Origin: CAIQPV01 sp963719855
GTDB taxonomy: Bacteria; Pseudomonadota; Gammaproteobacteria; Burkholderiales; Gallionellaceae
Direction: 5' to 3'
Assembly (NCBI GenBank): GCA_963719855.1
Contig: CAVRDK010000001.1
Span: 248,001 to 312,000, forward strand
Length of the DNA: 64,000 nucleotides
The translations under genes were made by a program, and so were the position numbers. The notes beneath the pieces were generated by a model. It did not search any database and was not told the origin of the DNA. It saw nothing but the letters and a program-made list of their open reading frames with translations. Below, in pieces: positions 59,910-64,000 of the stretch. Numbering within the stretch: the first letter of the stretch is position 1; every line of letters starts with the position of its first letter.

Positions 59910-62900
59910 ATGCAGCCTTTAATTCTTGCCGAACAAACCCGTCAGGGTGTGGCCGATTTTCTGGAGACGACGTTCCCTGCCACCACGCCGGGCTTTGAGG
60001 ATTTGGTGGCGCGATTTTTAGCTGAGCCGGGCAATTTGGCGAAAGGGCCATACGTCACGGTGGGTCTGCCGTTTCGCAAACAAACCGGCGGCAAGAAGGC
60101 GTTTGAGTGGCTGAGCGATAACTTTATTCCGCACGCACATCAGGCGCGCTCATTTGCGCGACTTGCCAATGATGAGCCGCTTTCGACGCTGGTGGCGACG
60201 GGTACAGGTTCAGGCAAAACAGAGTGTTTCCTTTATCCGGTATTGGAGCATTGCCGCCAGATGCGCAAGGCGGGTCGGCGCGGCATCAAAGCCATTTTGA
60301 TTTACCCCATGAATGCGCTGGCCACGGATCAGGCCAATCGCTTAGCCAAAGAAATCGTTACGCGTCCTGAGTTGGCGGGGATTACGGCGGGGCTGTATGT
60401 GGGCGGCGAATCGGAAGATGCCAGCACGACGGTGGGGCCGAATATAAACGGGGATGGTTATACCGTCATCACCGAGCGCGACCGGATACGCGAAGAGCCG
60501 CCTGATATTTTGCTGACCAATTACAAGATGCTGGATTTTCTGCTCATCCGCGCACGGGATTCGGTGCTTTGGAAAAACAATGAGCCGGACACGCTACGCT
60601 ATCTGGTGGTGGATGAATTGCATACTTTCGATGGGGCGCAAGGGACGGATCTGGCATGTTTGATTCGACGGCTCAAGGCGAGATTGCGCACGCCACCCGG
60701 TGCGCTGGCGTGCGTGGGAACTTCAGCGACGCTGGGAACGGAAGGCACGAAACCGCTGATCTCTTTTGCACGGGATGTGTTCGGCGAGCATTTTGACGAA
60801 GATGCGGTGATTGCTGAGGACAGGGAATCGGTCGCGGACTATCTGGCCGATAGCTCGATTGAGTCTATGCAAATGCCATCGGCAGCCGATTACGCAATGC
60901 TTTCGCCATTGGCGCACGATGACGCCGATGCCTATATCGCCTTCCAATATGGGTTTTGGTTTGACACTTCGGTTTCGATTGAGCAAGTAAAAACATTGGC
61001 ATTCAAAATTGAGCTTGGACGGCAGCTTAAACAGCATTTCGCATTTCATAATCTGCTGCGAGATTTGCATCGCCAGGGCAGCCGATCAGTGGCGTTGGCC
61101 GAGTTGGTGGATACCATTCGTCGCCGCTTGAAAGATGCTGATACGTCTCCTGACGATTATCCCGCGCGATGGGTACTGAGTCTGATCTCGCTAGTCTCCC
61201 ACGCCAGCAAGGAAGCGGCAGGCGAGAAAGAGCGCGTGCCTTTCTTGAACGTGCGCATCGAGCTGTGGTTGCGCGAGTTGCGGCGCATGGTGGCCAGTCT
61301 TTCTGCTACGCCGCGACTGGTACATTCGGATGATTTACCTGCCAAAGAGCGCGAGGATTATCTACCGCTGATCCATTGCCGCGACTGCCATGCAATGGGG
61401 TGGGGTGCGACGGTGACGAAGACCGATGCCGGTAAATTGAAAAGCGATCTTCAGATTTTCTACAAGGCATTCTTTGCAAACGATGTCAGCACGCGTTTTA
61501 TCTTTCCTGCCGATGAGTCGGTGGTGGTTAATCCAAAAAGTTCGTTCGTCAAAAATCCTGTAAGGTATGCCACACTTTAAATTCGCCGAAGGCTGTGGAA
61601 TGCGGCCATTGCGGCAATGCTGAACTGTTGTTAGTTGAAGTGGCAGGCAATGAGCGCAAAGCAAGACGTAACGGTGCTGCCTTCACCATTTCGCATCACG
61701 ATTGTCCATATTGCGACGGCGATCGCACACTGACGATTGTAGGTTCGCAAGCCGCGAGTTTGGGTAGCGTGGCGGTGGGACAGTTGTTTGGCAGCAGTTA
61801 TAACGCAGACAAAAAACTGATTGCGTTTTCCGACTCGGTGCAGGATGCGGCACACCGTGCCGGTTTCTTTGAGGCGCGAACCTGGCGGCTGAATTTGCGT
61901 CCTGCGATGGCGCAGGTGATTCACGCTGCTGTAGCAGAGGGCAAGCCGCTGACCTTGGCGGAATTACCGGCTGCATTCGAAGATCGCTGGATAAATCAAT
62001 TAAACGAAAAAACTTACCTCAAAACTTTCCTGCCCCCTGCCATTGTCTGGCTGCGGGATTATGACAAGCTGGTGCGTGATGATGTGTTACCGGCGGATGG
62101 CTATCTTCAGAAATTAGTGCGCCGTGGTTTAACCTGGGCGATGCTGGCTGAGTTTGGGCAAGACGCGCATGTCGGTAGAACCTTGCCGCGAACCCGAACG
62201 GCTGCGGTTGCATTCAATGAAGACTTGCTCAAAGTCGCTTCAATGAATGCGATGCAATCTCTACGCGGCAAAGTGGATGCCTTGCGCGAGGTTTCTCAGG
62301 AAGAGGTACTCGTCTTCATGCGTGGATTTTTGGCGCGCATGATGCGGGTGGGGGCGATCTGGGATGAATTTCTGGTGCTTTACGCGAGGCATGGTTGCAA
62401 CCTGTATGTTTATAAGAGCAACAGTTCTGCCGAATTCGCGATGCTATCAACGCCACGGACGCCGAGGTATCTGTCGCTTCAGCCCTTCCATAAATGCGAT
62501 GCCATTACCGGGGATGAGGCGGTTTTCTATCGCGACTGGGCTTTCAAGTCGCTAGACAAGTTGAATCGCGAGGCTTTTGTTGATGATTCGGTAATCGCTG
62601 ATATTTATCGTGTGACGTTGCTGGCGCTTGAAGCTCAGGGGCTGGCACAGGCCGTGGAATCGGAGCAGGCAGGCACCCAGGTTTGGGGGCTGCGCCCTGA
62701 GGCGTGTCAGTTGCTGGATGTTTCGGCGGAGTGGCGTTGCGACAAGTGCCACAACTCGCTGGTGGATCATCCTTCGGCACCCATCACGGGAACGGTGTGC
62801 AGGCAACTGGGGTGTCGCGGGCATTATGTTGCGCACAAAGGTAGCAACGCACAGTTTTATCGGCAGTTGTATTTGACCGCAGATATCAAACGTATCCTTG

Positions 62901-64000
62901 CCCGTGAGCATACGGGTTTGCTTGAACGCGGCAAGCGTGAGCAAGTTGAAGCAGACTTCAAGCAGGGCAGGGTGAATGTGCTATCCGCTACGCCAACGCT
63001 GGAAATGGGTATTGATATTGGCGATCTGTCAGCGGTGCTGCTGTGTTCTGTCCCACCCGCACAAGCCAATTATTTACAGCGTGTTGGTCGTGCAGGACGA
63101 AAAACCGGCAATGCTTTTATGACCACGCTGGCAGCCGGTCGCCCGCATGATCTCTATTTCTGGTCAGAACCCAGGGAGATGTTGGCCGGCAACGTGGATA
63201 CGCCGGGCGTTTTCTTGAATGCGTCGGCGGTGTTGGAGCGGCAACTGACCGCATTCACCTTGGATTGCTGGGTGCGTGAGTTCGGCGACAAGGCGAAGGT
63301 GCCATCCAAACTGGCGGACGTGATGGCGGCAATTCGCAATAAGAATCAAGCCCGCTTCCCTTATCCTTGGCTGTCTTACATTGATCAACAGCGCGCCACG
63401 CTGTTGCTTGCCTTCATTGATCTGTTCAAAACCGGAACCGACGGGTTGACGCCTGAAAGTGAGGTTTTTCTTGAAAAGTTCATTGAGGGTAAAGACAGTG
63501 ACGAAGGTTCGCTCTCGTGGAAAATTGTGAATCGGCTGCATGGGTTTTGCAAGGATGTGGATGACCTGAAGGCACGCCGCAAACGGATTGATGCCGAAGT
63601 TGAGCGCATTGAAAAGCTGCCTGCCAAGGGGGAAAGCGATTTGCTTGAGTTAAAGGAAATGCAGAACGAGAGATCAGCCTTAACCAAGCTTATCGCTTCA
63701 ATCAGCGATCGTGATTCGCTTCAGTTCCTGACTGACGAAGGATTGCTACCGAACTACGCATTCCCTGAGCAGGGTGTTCTCCTGCATTCGGTCATTGTGC
63801 GTGATGATAAAAAAGTGGCACAGAATGATGGCGACCGGGTGCTGACATTCGAGTATGAACGGCCCGGTGCGAGTGCGATTACCGAGTTGGCTCTGAACAG
63901 TCATTTTTATGCGGAAGGTCGCAAGGTAAAAATTGATCAGGTGGATGTGTCGCGCGACAAAACGACCAAGTGGCGTTTTTGCCGAAGCTGCTCTTATTCC
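59910..64000 (+). pseudogene. DEAD/DEAH helicase of COG1205 type, frameshifted and cut by the window end
   Basis: The first frame (59910-61580) has Walker A ATGTGSGKTE (about 94-103), VVDELHTFDGAQGTDLA (about 234) and GTSATLG (about 271), ending in an artificial tail near NPVRYATL. A shift near 61562 leads to the second frame (CKVCHTL, CGHCG, CPYC zinc cysteines), then YLARE-like region, SATPTLEMGIDIG and QRVGRAGRKTG, continuing to 64000. Restoring one base recreates C-x2-C. Related proteins are YprA/MrfA, DrmA and DruE. The C-terminus, where a DUF1998 domain would sit, is beyond the window. In a DISARM-like island it would be the second helicase. Confidence 0.78.

Overview
The window reads as part of a betaproteobacterial chromosome (Gallionellales/Nitrosomonadales-like, an inference from the divergent lplT-alr pair, codon use and moderate GC) carrying two tRNA-targeted mobile elements. 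The chromosome is visible at 1-1850 (lplT start, a folded 266 bp repeat, alanine racemase, tRNA-Thr) and at about 11785-13776 (a methyl-accepting chemotaxis protein and an empty stretch).

Element 1 (about 1802-11784) lies between two 49 bp copies of the 3' part of tRNA-Thr. It encodes a tyrosine integrase, two clusters of 21-22 bp iterons, a mobC-like gene, a translationally coupled block with TrbL/VirB6-like and TrbJ/VirB5-like transfer proteins, a trfA-like replication initiator cut by an IS5-family element with a TTAA target duplication, a small HTH gene, a broken membrane protein gene, a Pmp3-family peptide and a DinJ/YafQ-type toxin-antitoxin pair. It looks like an integrated, decayed IncP-like plasmid.

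Element 2 starts at a 3' fragment of tRNA-Ser (13777-13836) next to a frameshifted integrase and seems to run past the right edge. Its backbone holds a TIGR03761-like ICE protein, SSB, RecE-like exonuclease (frameshifted), RecT, a nearly complete PRTRC cassette (ParB, E, C, F, B, A, ThiF; the actin-like D lies about 17 kb downstream), a 1662-residue methyltransferase-helicase, a toprim primase, an ArdC-like antirestriction protein and RadC. Most of these genes are preceded by a copy of one structured leader. The copies keep their pairing while changing sequence and resemble the described radC RNA motif. A defective LexA/CI-type repressor faces a FlhD/FlhC-like (SetDC/AcaDC-type) activator pair, and a MobI-like gene follows, so control and mobilisation look SXT/IncC-like.

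Two cargo zones interrupt the backbone. At 32.7-36.6 kb a displaced leader is followed by a frameshifted GTPase with an integrase-like N-terminus and a DUF1643 gene. From 46.2 kb to the end lies a probable antiphage island: SNF2 helicase and giant adenine methylase (DrmD/DrmMI-like), a PHP-ATPase of TrlF type, AbiE remnants, a fused wHTH-nucleotidyltransferase protein, and a COG1205-type DEAD helicase that is frameshifted and cut by the window end.

In the PRTRC cassette, protein C (ubiquitin-like), ThiF (E1-like), protein B (E2-like) and protein A (JAMM peptidase) form a plausible bacterial ubiquitin-like modification set. In this copy protein C carries an unusual 56-residue tail after its terminal Gly motif. 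At least nine single-base frameshifts break otherwise well conserved genes, all in the mobile regions; decay and sequencing error cannot be told apart from the sequence alone.
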